This document shows positions 8,401 through 15,516 of a stretch of 28,601 nt of DNA, one piece after another. Every line of letters starts with the position of its first letter. The stretch's first letter is position 1. The translations under genes and the position numbers were made by a program. The notes beneath the pieces are model-generated. The model was not told where the DNA came from and searched no databases. It worked only from the letters and a program-made list of their open reading frames with translations. Source of the stretch: an uncultured Dorea sp. (GTDB lineage Bacteria > Bacillota_A > Clostridia > Lachnospirales > Lachnospiraceae); NCBI GenBank assembly GCA_910579015.1, contig CAJTRO010000014.1, positions 45,992 through 74,592 on the forward strand, given 5' to 3'.

Positions 8401-9276
8401 GATACGGACGAATATGACGTCTATGTTCTGGATGATGCAGATGAGAGCCTGACGCGTGAGGATATCCGCAGTATGACGGTCACGGCGCAGAAGCAGGACG
8501 GTACGAAGGAGGAGGTAAAGCTTGCGGATATCGCGTCTTTCGAGGATGCGTCCGGCCTTCAGGCGATCAGCCGTAAGGATCAGAGCCGGTATATGTCCGT
8601 GACGGCCGGTATAAAGGACGGAGATAATATCGGTCTGGTGAGCAGCAGAGTAAAGAAGGCTCTGGGAGCTTACAGCGCTCCGGAGGGTTATGAGATCAAG
8701 ATGACCGGTGAAGACGAGACGATCATGGAGGCGATGATTGAATTGTTCAAGATGCTTGCCCTGGCCCTTGTGTTCATGTACCTGATCATGGTTGCGCAGT
8801 TCCAGTCCCTGCGGTCGCCGTTTATCGTAATGTTTACCGTACCCCTTGCATTTACGGGAGGGCTTCTGGCTCTTTATATCGCAGGACTGCCGGTCAGTGT
8901 GATCGCTATGATCGGATTTGTCATGCTGTCGGGTATTATAGTGAATAACGGAATTGTATTTATTGATTATGCCAATCAGCTGATCGAAAGCGGGATGGAG
9001 CAGAGGGAGGCGCTCGTGGAAGCGGGGACGACCAGGCTTCGGCCGATCGTTATGACTGCGCTCACGACAATCCTTGGTTTATCGACGATGGCGGTCGGCG
9101 TCGGCATGGGGGCGGATATGGTCCAGCCGATGGCAATTGTTACAATTGGCGGATTGATATACGGAACTATATTGACTTTGGTCGTTGTTCCCTGTATATT
9201 TAACTTATTCCATAAAAAAGAGAAAGCGAGACTTCGTGAAGGGATCGAGGAGGAAGAGAACCTGTTTGATGATTAG
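5446..9276 (+). CDS. RND-family efflux permease with a long extracellular coiled-coil insertion
   Basis: 1276 residues against roughly 1050 for AcrB or SwrC. TM1 is at about 11-31; a soluble loop of about 545 residues follows, then TM2-TM6 (about 580-740) with GLALGVGMLVDNSIVVIENI, where Asp647 occupies the proton-relay position (VDN in place of AcrB's DD). TM7 is at about 767-785 and TM8-TM12 from about 1090, with FVMLSGIIVNNGIVFIDYAN. The excess length is residues about 195-437: Ala/Glu/Lys/Gln-rich, almost proline-free heptads interrupted near 302-345, i.e. a coiled-coil hairpin inserted in the first porter loop. Likely a proton-driven exporter of lipids or amphiphiles; substrate unknown. 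No membrane-fusion protein or TetR is adjacent. AGAGAGG precedes ATG 5446. It leads an operon with an HD hydrolase 22 bp downstream. Confidence 0.9.
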   Translation: MLSKFSVKKPYTVVVGVVLIIILGVVSFGSMTVDLLPSMNLPYAIVMTTYIGASPEEVEEIVTKPVEQTMATVSNIKTIQSISNENASTVALEFDQTANMDSVTIEMRESLDQIQGFWPDGVSNPIIMKLNPDMMPVLVAAVSAKGEDASATSKTIENEVIPEIESVEGVASVTVTGSIEETVEITVNEEKVTELNDEIKAEMEKKVNDAKSALDEAKAQVESGKAALEAGKAQASAGLSEAEAQISVKSEEIKQAQLEITEKMAELNVADTQLAQNMALIQAGKAELQAKLTQLEAQKAEYDEIKGTLELPDLGLTEEQKAELEAQLARLEEVVGDGVYEPAHAALEAAIQQLETQEAALREGQNQLKAGKGQLEAMQQQINAGAITLAQARGQLASAQLEAAVGIGEGTSQLAAGESALKMQEAQMESAMEEASAGTDMSNLLTAEMVKTILTAENFSMPAGYVEEEGIDYLVRVGEKFKNIGELRDLVLIDMEGVDPVKLSDVASVELVDNADETYAKINGDAGVMLMVQKQTGYSTGDVSSRVLDRLKKVKKNNKDIDTVVLMDQGVYIDLIVDSVLDNLIYGAVLAVIILLVFLKSIRPTFVIACSIPISIMTALVAMYFSGVTLNIISLSGLALGVGMLVDNSIVVIENIYRMRNEEGASAKTAAIEGARQVGGAIAASTMTTVCVFLPIVFTSGVTRQLFVDMGLTIAYSLLASLIVALTLVPMMSAGLLRKTENKESRFFIGIREGYGKVLDRALDHKLLVLLGALILFAGSIALELTRGTQFMPDMESTQISMDLETEQGTSLEETAKIADEVMERVGKIEDIEDVGGLTASASMMGGGQAESNRISFYGTTKENPSMNNEQLKKEIEKVTEDLDGELTVNMSNMDMSALGSSGINIQIKGKNLDRLQKIAKDIKKIVEDTKGTQDVSDGTEDNKEELRVIVDKAKAAKHSLTVAQVYQELYGRLSSAQTATTLSTDTDEYDVYVLDDADESLTREDIRSMTVTAQKQDGTKEEVKLADIASFEDASGLQAISRKDQSRYMSVTAGIKDGDNIGLVSSRVKKALGAYSAPEGYEIKMTGEDETIMEAMIELFKMLALALVFMYLIMVAQFQSLRSPFIVMFTVPLAFTGGLLALYIAGLPVSVIAMIGFVMLSGIIVNNGIVFIDYANQLIESGMEQREALVEAGTTRLRPIVMTALTTILGLSTMAVGVGMGADMVQPMAIVTIGGLIYGTILTLVVVPCIFNLFHKKEKARLREGIEEEENLFDD

Positions 9277-9298
9277 TAATGTTAAGAGAGGTAAGAGT

Positions 9299-9844
9299 AT
9301 GATTGACAGAGCGGTCGAATTCGCATTTAAGGCACACGAAGGGCAGTTCAGGAAGGGGACGAAACGTCCTTATATCGTTCATCCGGTAGAGGTGAAGGAT
9401 ATTGTAGCGACGATGACAGGAGACGAGGAGGTGATCAGTGCGGCGGTACTTCATGATACGATCGAAGACTGTGAAGGGGTGACACAGAGGATACTGGCGC
9501 AGGAATTTTCAGAGAGAGTGGCGAGGATCGTGGCGCAGGAGAGTGAAGATAAGTCGAAGTGCTGGATGGACAGGAAGAGGAGTACGATCGAGCATCTGAG
9601 GAGCGCGCCCAGGGACGTGCAGATGATAGGACTTGCAGATAAGCTTTCGAACATACGGGATATTGACAGGGATTATCCGGTTATCGGCGAGGAACTGTGG
9701 AACAGATTCCGCATGAAGGACAAGCATATCATCGGATGGTATTACAAGGGGATACGGGATGCCTTAAGGGCGCCGTTCGAGGGGGCGACAGCCTACGAGG
9801 AATATTGCCGGCTGATCGAGAAGAATTTTGACGATCGCAGATAG
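9299..9844 (+). CDS. Single-domain HD hydrolase of the RelA/SpoT hydrolase (small alarmone hydrolase) type
   Basis: 181 residues covering only the HD hydrolase domain of Rel/SpoT proteins, without synthetase, TGS or ACT domains. The metal and guanine-nucleotide site residues are in the expected order: FRKGTKRPYIVHP with His28, HDTIED with His52/Asp53/Glu56/Asp57, and ADKLSNI with Asp114/Asn118. It is therefore probably a Mn-dependent (p)ppGpp (or related nucleotide) 3'-pyrophosphohydrolase. ATG 9299 is chosen over upstream in-frame codons because AGAGAGGTAAG is at correct spacing and the family begins at this point. It lies 22 bp after the RND gene and 35 bp before a DUF1848 gene. That it degrades ppGpp is inference from motifs. 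Confidence 0.8.
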   Translation: MIDRAVEFAFKAHEGQFRKGTKRPYIVHPVEVKDIVATMTGDEEVISAAVLHDTIEDCEGVTQRILAQEFSERVARIVAQESEDKSKCWMDRKRSTIEHLRSAPRDVQMIGLADKLSNIRDIDRDYPVIGEELWNRFRMKDKHIIGWYYKGIRDALRAPFEGATAYEEYCRLIEKNFDDRR

Positions 9845-9879
9845 CTTTTAGAGACAGAGTTAAGAAGGACGGATGAGTG

Positions 9880-10815
9880 ATGATTATCAGTGCAAGCAGA
9901 AGAACAGATATTCCGGCATTATACCCGGAGTGGTTTGTGAACCGGCTGAGAGCCGGGGAGGTACTGGTTCCGAATCCGTATAACCGCAAGAAGGTCAAGC
10001 GTATCTTCCTGTCGCCGGAGACGGTGGACTGTATTGTGTTCTGGACGAAGAACCCGGCGCCGATACTGCCGTATCTGAGAGAGATCACAGATATGGGGTA
10101 TGAGTATTATTTTCAGGTGACGATCACGGACTACGAGGAAGATATCGAACCGGACCTGCCCTGTACGGCGGATGTTATGGCGACGTTTTTGATGATGAGC
10201 GAGCGTCTGGGGAAGGAGCGCATGGACTGGCGGTTTGATCCGATCCTTCTGACGAAGAAGTATTCGGTCTCGTATCACCTGGAACAGTTTGAGATGATGT
10301 GCAGATGGCTTGGGGAGTCGGCTTCCAGATGTATTATCAGTTTTGTCGATGCTTATAAGAGCAGTCCGTATCAGGAACTTATGGAGGATGACATCCTTAA
10401 GCTGGCAGGCGGGCTTGGAAGGACTGCCAGAGAATATCAGCTCCCATTGTATACCTGTGCGGAGAAGGTGAATCTTGAGCGGTTTGGCATCGGCCACAGT
10501 GCGTGTATTGACAAGGCAAAGATAGGAAGCCTGATCGGATATAAGCTGGATCTCAGAAAGGATACGGGACAGCGCAGGGAATGCCGCTGTGTGGAGAGCG
10601 TGGATATCGGTACATACCATACCTGTATCCATGGATGCAGGTACTGCTATGCGTCAGGAACCCCGGAGAATGCAAGGAACAAGTATCAGCAGCATGATCC
10701 GGATTCTCCTCTGCTTGTCGGGAATCTCAAGGGTGACGAGGTGATCACAAAGCATAATGCAATATCCGGCAAGGATCTCCAGATATCCTTGTTCGATTTG
10801 CCGGGGATGTATTAG
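9880..10815 (+). CDS. DUF1848 family protein with C-terminal radical-SAM-like cysteine cluster
   Basis: 311 residues beginning MIISASRRTDIPALYPEW, the signature start of DUF1848. The middle has FWTKNPAPILPYL and a barrel-like pattern; the C-terminal third has CRC at 235-237 and C-IHG-C-RY-C (Cys249, Cys253, Cys256), the CX3CX2C spacing used by radical SAM enzymes to hold a 4Fe-4S cluster, but at the opposite end of the chain. The family is uncharacterised; an Fe-S or radical-SAM-like redox enzyme is inference. ATG 9880 is chosen for family fit with AGAAGGA upstream; GTG 9877 is an alternative. It is the last gene of the RND-HD-DUF1848 operon, followed by a terminator at 10856. Confidence 0.8.
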   Translation: MIISASRRTDIPALYPEWFVNRLRAGEVLVPNPYNRKKVKRIFLSPETVDCIVFWTKNPAPILPYLREITDMGYEYYFQVTITDYEEDIEPDLPCTADVMATFLMMSERLGKERMDWRFDPILLTKKYSVSYHLEQFEMMCRWLGESASRCIISFVDAYKSSPYQELMEDDILKLAGGLGRTAREYQLPLYTCAEKVNLERFGIGHSACIDKAKIGSLIGYKLDLRKDTGQRRECRCVESVDIGTYHTCIHGCRYCYASGTPENARNKYQQHDPDSPLLVGNLKGDEVITKHNAISGKDLQISLFDLPGMY

Positions 10816-10855
10816 TACACCGAAACAGCAAGATAATAGTGTAAGATACCGGATG

Positions 10856-10904
10856 CCGGGGCGGCGCACCATGGTTTACAGCAGGGTGCCGTCCCGGTTG
10901 TTTT
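10856..10904 (+). terminator. Intrinsic terminator after the DUF1848 gene
   Basis: GC-rich stem: CCGGGGCGG (10856-10864) with CCGTCCCGG (10889-10897), continued after a 2-base bulge by CACC/GGTG, then TTGTTTT. It separates the exporter operon from the hydroxyproline module. Confidence 0.7.
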
Positions 10905-10919
10905 ATAATAGATACGATA

Positions 10920-10948
10920 TTGACAAAAGTGTAACGGAATGGTATATT
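10920..10948 (+). promoter_or_regulatory. Sigma-A promoter of the glycyl radical enzyme operon
   Basis: A perfect TTGACA (10920-10925) and TATATT (10943-10948) separated by 17 bp. The predicted start (about 10955) leaves a leader of about 147 bases before the activase gene. Confidence 0.8.
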
Positions 10949-10954
10949 TGAACT

Positions 10955-10976
10955 ATAGTCTAAACCATAGTCTAAA
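10955..10976 (+). promoter_or_regulatory. Two 10-bp direct repeats at the predicted transcription start (operator candidate)
   Basis: ATAGTCTAAA occurs at 10955-10964 and 10967-10976, a 12-bp period, starting at the predicted +1 of the 10920-10948 promoter. Repeats here usually mark a repressor site. Which protein binds is unknown; TetR (14884) and GntR (16349) regulators are nearby. Confidence 0.5.
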
Positions 10977-11101
10977 GCAATGACGGGGTTGATGAGAAGG
11001 CCGAAGAGAAGCAGATCCACGAGGCCGTATGCCTGTTTTAAGACCATGGATATGTATTCTCGGACAGATATATGATTTCAGCAGGAAAGGTAGTATAACA
11101 G

Positions 11102-12010
11102 ATGAAAAACATTACGAACATTCAGAAGTTTTCCATCCACGACGGGGACGGGATACGTACATCTGTTTTCTTCAAGGGCTGTCCTTTGAAATGTGAATGG
11201 TGCCATAACCCGGAAACCCAGAGATATGAAAGAGAGATACAGTATGATCCGGACAAATGTACCGGTTGCGGCTCCTGTGTGCGCGTCTGTCCAAGTCATG
11301 CGGTCGTGCTTGAGGATGGGAAGCCGGTGACAGACCGGAAAGCCTGTACCCTGTGCGGCAGATGTGAGAACTTCTGTCCGGCCGGTATCCGTGAGGTGGT
11401 CGGGAAGGAATATACGGTGAAGGAGCTTGTAAGGGAGCTTATGAAGGACCAGATCTTCTATGAGGATTCCGGGGGCGGAGTGACATTTTCCGGAGGCGAG
11501 GTCATGACGATGGATATGGATTATATCCTCGCGGCCGCCAGGGAACTGCACCGCCAGGATATCACACTTACCATTGATACCTGCGGATATGTCCCGTATG
11601 AGAAGCTTGAGAGCCTTCTTCCTTATGTGGATACGTTCCTTTACGATGTGAAGGTTATGGATCCGGAAATCCACAGGAAGTACATAGGAACAGACAATAA
11701 GCTGATCCTTGAGAATCTTGTACGCCTTGCCAAAGACGGCGCAAGGATCTATATCAGGATTCCTGTGATCAGGGAAGTGAACGGTAACGAGAAGAATATG
11801 AAGGAAACCATAGCGTTTCTGAAGGAACATGATATTCATCCGCCTCAGATCAACCTGCTGCCCTATCATGATACGGGAAGCGGAAAGTATCCGAAGCTGG
11901 ATATGGAATATAAGGGAACAGATCTACATGCACCGGATCGAGAAGAGATGGAAGGCTTTGTCAGGCTCTTCGTCGATGCCGGATTCGCGAACACAAAAAT
12001 AGGAGGTTAA
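11102..12010 (+). CDS. hypE: Glycyl radical enzyme activase (probable HypD activase)
   Basis: 302-residue radical SAM activase. The SAM cluster motif CX3CX2C is Cys27, Cys31, Cys34 in FFKGCPLKCEWCHNPE. Two further ferredoxin-type 4Fe-4S motifs follow (Cys53/56/59/63 and Cys82/85/88/92), as in activases of non-PFL glycyl radical enzymes. SGGGVTFSGGEVM (SAM-binding GGE) and LYDVKVMDP are also present. It abstracts a hydrogen from the C-terminal glycine of the partner, here the enzyme starting 4 bp downstream. AGGAAAGG precedes ATG 11102 at slightly long spacing. Its last codons contain the AGGAGGT ribosome site of the next gene, so translation of the two is coupled. The substrate-level name depends on the HypD call. 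Confidence 0.85.
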   Translation: MKNITNIQKFSIHDGDGIRTSVFFKGCPLKCEWCHNPETQRYEREIQYDPDKCTGCGSCVRVCPSHAVVLEDGKPVTDRKACTLCGRCENFCPAGIREVVGKEYTVKELVRELMKDQIFYEDSGGGVTFSGGEVMTMDMDYILAAARELHRQDITLTIDTCGYVPYEKLESLLPYVDTFLYDVKVMDPEIHRKYIGTDNKLILENLVRLAKDGARIYIRIPVIREVNGNEKNMKETIAFLKEHDIHPPQINLLPYHDTGSGKYPKLDMEYKGTDLHAPDREEMEGFVRLFVDAGFANTKIGG

Positions 12011-12014
12011 GAAC

Positions 12015-14393
12015 ATGGCGAAATTGCGCGGTATGAACGAGAGAATTCAGAAGTTACGGGAACTCAGTGTGACTACACCGGTCCACATTGACCTTGAGAG
12101 AGCGAAGATCGAGACAGATTTCTACAAGGAGAATGACGGTAAGTATTCTATCCCGGTCATGAGGGCGATGGTGCTTAAGGAATATTTCTCTAAGAAGACG
12201 CTGTATCTGGGAGACGGCGAACTGATCATCGGAGAGAAGGGAAGGGATCCGCAGGCGTCCCCGACATTCCCGGAGCTTTGCTGCCACAGCGTGGAGGATA
12301 TGGTGGTCATGAGCGAGCGTAAGCTTGTATCCTTCCACACAACGGATGAGGACAGAAAGCTTCAGGCTGAGGAGATCATTCCATACTGGACAGGAAGAAG
12401 CATGAGGGAGAAGATTCTTGCCAGGATGACGCCGGAATGGCATGAATGCTACAGTGCAGGTATGTTTACGGAGTTCATGGAGCAGAGAGGACCGGGACAT
12501 ACATGCGGCGGCGAGCAGGTATTCACGACAGGATACATGGATTACAAAGAGAAGATAAAGAAGACGATGGACGGACTGGATTATATCAACGATCCGGATG
12601 CGGTAAATAAATGCGAAGAGCTGAAGGCGATGGATATTTCCTGTGACGCGGTGATCATTCTTGGAGAGCGTTATCACAAGCTTGCACTTGAGATGGCGGA
12701 GAAAGAAGCAGATGAGACCAGGAAGGCAGAGCTTCTTCAGATTGCCGCAAACCTTGAGGTAGTTCCGGCACATAAGCCGCAGACCTTCTGGCAGGCGATC
12801 CAGTTATACTGGTTCACCCACCTTGCGGTTACGACAGAGCTGAACCCATGGGATGCATTCAGCCCGGGAAGGCTCGATCAGCATCTGAATCCTTACTATG
12901 AGAAAGATGTGGAAGCTGGTATTCTTGATGACGAGAAGGCGCTTGAATTACTTGAGTGTCTGTGGGTGAAGTTCTACAATCAGCCGGCGCCGGTGAAGGT
13001 CGGCATCACGCTGAAGGAGAGCGCGACCTATACGGATTTTGCAAATATCAACACAGGCGGAGTTACGCCGGACGGACACAATGGCGTGAATAATGTAAGT
13101 TACCTGATTCTTGACTGCATGGATGAGATGAAGCTGGTACAGCCCAATTCTAATGTGACGATCAGCAAGAAGACGCCGGCGAAATTCTTAAAGAGAGCCT
13201 GCGAGGTTTCAAGGATGGGCTGGGGACAGCCGGCATTCTATAATACGGAAGCACAGATCATGGAGCTGATCAACGCAGGTAAGAAGCTTGAGGACGCAAG
13301 GCGCGGAGGCTCTTCTGGATGTGTAGAGACCGGCGCATGGGGCAGCGAGGCTTACATCCTGACGGGATACCTGAATATCCCGAAGGTATTCCAGCTTACA
13401 CTGTTCAACGGATTCGACCAGTATTCCGGCAAGCAGATCGGACTTAAGCTTGGATACGCGAAGGACTTCAAGACCTATGAAGAATTGTGGGATGCATTCA
13501 AGAAGCAGCTTGAGCATATTGTAAATATAAAGATCCGCGGTAATAACGTGATCGAACAGCTGTATGCGCAGGAGATGCCGGCGCCGTGTCTTTCCGTTGT
13601 GACCAACGACTGTATTTCCAACGCGAAGGATTACAACGCAGGCGGTGCAAGATATAATACCAACTATATCCAGGGAGTAGGGATCGGCACGATCACAGAC
13701 TGTCTTGCATCGATAAAGTATAATGTATACGACAAGCAGAACTTCACGATGGAAGAGCTGATCGAGGCGATGGAGCATGATTTCGAGGGATACGATGCGA
13801 TCTACCGCATGGTTCACGACAAGACTCCGAAATACGGTAACGACGACGATTATGCGGACGACATCATGCAGGACGTATTCGAGCTTTACAGAAGCTCCAT
13901 CACAGGACGTCCGAACATGAAGGGCGGAAAGTACGGAGTAGATATGCTTCCTACTACCTGCCATGTATACTTCGGTGACGTGATCCTTGCGACTCCGAAC
14001 GGAAGAAAGGCGCATAAGCCGGTATCAGAGGGGATTTCTCCGGAGAAATCTGCGGACACCAACGGACCTACGGCTGTGATCAAGTCCTGTGCGAAGATGG
14101 ATCATCTTGCGACTGCGGGAACACTGCTGAACCAGAAGTTTACGCCGGATGTTGTTGCAGGAGAGGAAGGACTTGACCATATGGCAAGCCTGATCCGCTC
14201 TTACTTCTCCATGGACGGCCATCATATCCAGTTCAACGTAATTGACAAGCAGACGTTGATAGACGCCCAGAATAATCCGGAGGAATATAAGGATCTGATC
14301 GTGCGCGTGGCAGGATACAGCGATTTCTTCCGTAACTTAAGCAAACCGCTCCAGGATGAGATCATCGAGAGAACGGAACAGAGCTTTAATTAG
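12015..14393 (+). CDS. hypD: Glycyl radical enzyme, probable trans-4-hydroxy-L-proline dehydratase
   Basis: 792 residues. The glycyl radical site is Gly767 in VRVAGYSDF, and the thiyl site is Cys436 in GGSSGCVETG, with Glu438 as general base. Residues I recall for C. difficile HypD are all present at a constant +2 offset: His162, Asp280 (NPWDAFSPGR), Ser336, Asp341/Phe342 (YTDFANINTGG) and Tyr452 (LTGYLN); the VDMLPTTCHVYFG block with the substrate threonine is also there. HypD removes water from trans-4-hydroxyproline to give pyrroline-5-carboxylate, which ProC reduces to proline. No proC lies in this window, so a close relative with another substrate is not excluded. AGGAGGT overlaps the end of the activase gene; a strong terminator follows at 14413. 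Confidence 0.8.
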   Translation: MAKLRGMNERIQKLRELSVTTPVHIDLERAKIETDFYKENDGKYSIPVMRAMVLKEYFSKKTLYLGDGELIIGEKGRDPQASPTFPELCCHSVEDMVVMSERKLVSFHTTDEDRKLQAEEIIPYWTGRSMREKILARMTPEWHECYSAGMFTEFMEQRGPGHTCGGEQVFTTGYMDYKEKIKKTMDGLDYINDPDAVNKCEELKAMDISCDAVIILGERYHKLALEMAEKEADETRKAELLQIAANLEVVPAHKPQTFWQAIQLYWFTHLAVTTELNPWDAFSPGRLDQHLNPYYEKDVEAGILDDEKALELLECLWVKFYNQPAPVKVGITLKESATYTDFANINTGGVTPDGHNGVNNVSYLILDCMDEMKLVQPNSNVTISKKTPAKFLKRACEVSRMGWGQPAFYNTEAQIMELINAGKKLEDARRGGSSGCVETGAWGSEAYILTGYLNIPKVFQLTLFNGFDQYSGKQIGLKLGYAKDFKTYEELWDAFKKQLEHIVNIKIRGNNVIEQLYAQEMPAPCLSVVTNDCISNAKDYNAGGARYNTNYIQGVGIGTITDCLASIKYNVYDKQNFTMEELIEAMEHDFEGYDAIYRMVHDKTPKYGNDDDYADDIMQDVFELYRSSITGRPNMKGGKYGVDMLPTTCHVYFGDVILATPNGRKAHKPVSEGISPEKSADTNGPTAVIKSCAKMDHLATAGTLLNQKFTPDVVAGEEGLDHMASLIRSYFSMDGHHIQFNVIDKQTLIDAQNNPEEYKDLIVRVAGYSDFFRNLSKPLQDEIIERTEQSFN

Positions 14394-14412
14394 TACGGAC
14401 TGTGATTATAAG

Positions 14413-14444
14413 AGGATGAGGAAAGCATTTTCCTCGTCCTTTTT
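14413..14444 (+). terminator. Intrinsic terminator after hypD
   Basis: 12-bp stem AGGATGAGGAAA (14413-14424) with TTTCCTCGTCCT (14429-14440), one T-G wobble, a tetraloop GCAT and a run of five T. Among the clearest terminators in the window. Confidence 0.9.
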
Positions 14445-14447
14445 CAC

Positions 14448-14476
14448 TTGCTTTTCTGTTAAAAAACAATTACAAT
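14448..14476 (+). promoter_or_regulatory. Putative sigma-A promoter of the acylphosphatase-TetR-activase genes
   Basis: TTGCTT (14448-14453) and TACAAT (14471-14476) separated by 17 bp, immediately after the hypD terminator. The -10 is embedded in the palindrome at 14470-14483. Confidence 0.6.
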
Positions 14477-14483
14477 GTTGTAA
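14470..14483 (+). promoter_or_regulatory. Perfect palindrome over the -10 element (operator candidate)
   Basis: TTACAA-TG-TTGTAA: 6-bp inverted repeat with a 2-bp centre covering the -10 of the promoter at 14448-14476. The position suits a repressor; the TetR protein encoded two genes downstream is the obvious candidate for autoregulation, by inference only. Confidence 0.5.
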
Positions 14484-14535
14484 AGTATGAAAGAAGACAA
14501 AGATATTTTTGAATAAAAAAGATGATGGTGACGGC

Positions 14536-14808
14536 ATGGCAGAGATACGAAAACGGTTGATCTTTCACGGAAGGGTACAGGGAGTCGGGTTCAGATATAC
14601 GGCCAGGCATCTGGCAGATTCCCTTGGACTGACCGGGTGGGTAAGGAACGAATACGACGGCACGGTGCATATGGAAGTACAGGGGCGCAAGGCTATGATC
14701 TATAAGCTGATGGAGGGGTTGAACCGCAGTATGTACATCTCGGTTGACTGGATTGATGAAGAAGATATTCCTGTGATAGAGGAGAGCCGTTTTTCCGTCC
14801 GCCGCTAG
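14536..14808 (+). CDS. acyP: Acylphosphatase
   Basis: 90 residues, the standard acylphosphatase size. It hydrolyses carboxyl-phosphate mixed anhydrides. The catalytic pair is intact: Arg20 in GRVQGVGFR and Asn38 in GWVRNEYDG; the C-terminal half (VHMEVQG) also fits. ATG 14536 is chosen because the protein then has family length and GGTGA lies just upstream; an in-frame TTG at 14509 has no ribosome site. It is the first gene after the promoter at 14448 and is followed 75 bp later by a TetR gene. No direct link to hydroxyproline use is evident. Confidence 0.93.
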   Translation: MAEIRKRLIFHGRVQGVGFRYTARHLADSLGLTGWVRNEYDGTVHMEVQGRKAMIYKLMEGLNRSMYISVDWIDEEDIPVIEESRFSVRR

Positions 14809-14883
14809 ATGAGGCGGTGAACGCCTGAATAAGACTTTTTGCGCAAGACGGCGGTGATTTTAAAGAACCAGAAGGAGAGCAGC

Positions 14884-15468
14884 ATGGAGAAGGATAAGAA
14901 GAAGAGTGTGAAGAGCAGGATTGTCTCAGCGGCATGGCAGTTGTTTTATGAGAAGGGATACAACGGCACGACAGTGGATGATATCATCGAGCTGTCAGGT
15001 ACTTCCAAGGGATCGTTCTATTACTATTTCAGTACGAAGGATGAATTGCTGAATACATTGTCTCTGATCCTGGACGATTACTATGAAGAGCTGGACAGAA
15101 AGATGGAACCTGAGATGAACAGCTTCTCCAAATTATTGTATCTGAATTATGAGATGCATTCTATGATGGAGGAGAAGATCAGCATCGACCTGCTCGCATC
15201 CCTCTATTCTACACAGCTCGTATCAGAGAGGGAGAGCCATCTCCTGGATCAGAACCGGAATTATTACCGTCTGGTGAACCAGATTGTGGAAGAGGGGCAG
15301 AAGCGCGGCCAGATACGCACGGATGTTCCGGCCAGTGAGGTGACGCGGTACTATACGATGTGTGAACGTGCGCTGGTATCGGACTGGTGTCTGAACAAAG
15401 GACGGTATTCTCTGGGACAGTACAGCAGGGAATGTATGCCCTTTATGATGGAGCATTTCAAGAATTAG
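14884..15468 (+). CDS. TetR/AcrR-family transcriptional regulator
   Basis: 194 residues. The N-terminal TetR helix-turn-helix is at about 11-56: KSRIVSAAWQLFYEKGYNGT, then TVDDIIELSGTSKGSFYYYF and STKDELL, the classic SKGSFYYYF recognition helix. The C-terminal domain (60-194) is all-helical, ligand unknown. ATG 14884 has AAGGAG six bases upstream; an in-frame upstream TTG (14839) lacks one. It sits between acylphosphatase and an NrdG-like activase, all on the plus strand with short gaps, so one transcript is likely. A palindrome over the promoter (14470-14483) may be its operator. What it senses cannot be read from sequence. Confidence 0.9.
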   Translation: MEKDKKKSVKSRIVSAAWQLFYEKGYNGTTVDDIIELSGTSKGSFYYYFSTKDELLNTLSLILDDYYEELDRKMEPEMNSFSKLLYLNYEMHSMMEEKISIDLLASLYSTQLVSERESHLLDQNRNYYRLVNQIVEEGQKRGQIRTDVPASEVTRYYTMCERALVSDWCLNKGRYSLGQYSRECMPFMMEHFKN

Positions 15469-15516
15469 ACAGTCCTTTACAGCGGATATGCCGCAGATGC
15501 CAGGGAGGCTGATAGT

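Noticed and set aside
10745..11047. Minus-strand open frame beginning MVLKQAYGLVDLLLFGLLIN in the leader of the hypD operon
   Set aside because: The start is hydrophobic like a membrane helix, but there is no ribosome site, the rest has no protein character, and it runs across a promoter and terminator into the DUF1848 gene. Possibly chance or a remnant.
10980..11075. Plus-strand 31-codon open frame in the hypD leader (possible leader peptide)
   Set aside because: Starts near the predicted 5' end but lacks a Shine-Dalgarno and shows no codon run or attenuator pairing.
11078..14015. Long minus-strand frames opposite the activase and hypD
   Set aside because: Antisense shadows of strongly coding genes; no ribosome sites or recognisable domains.
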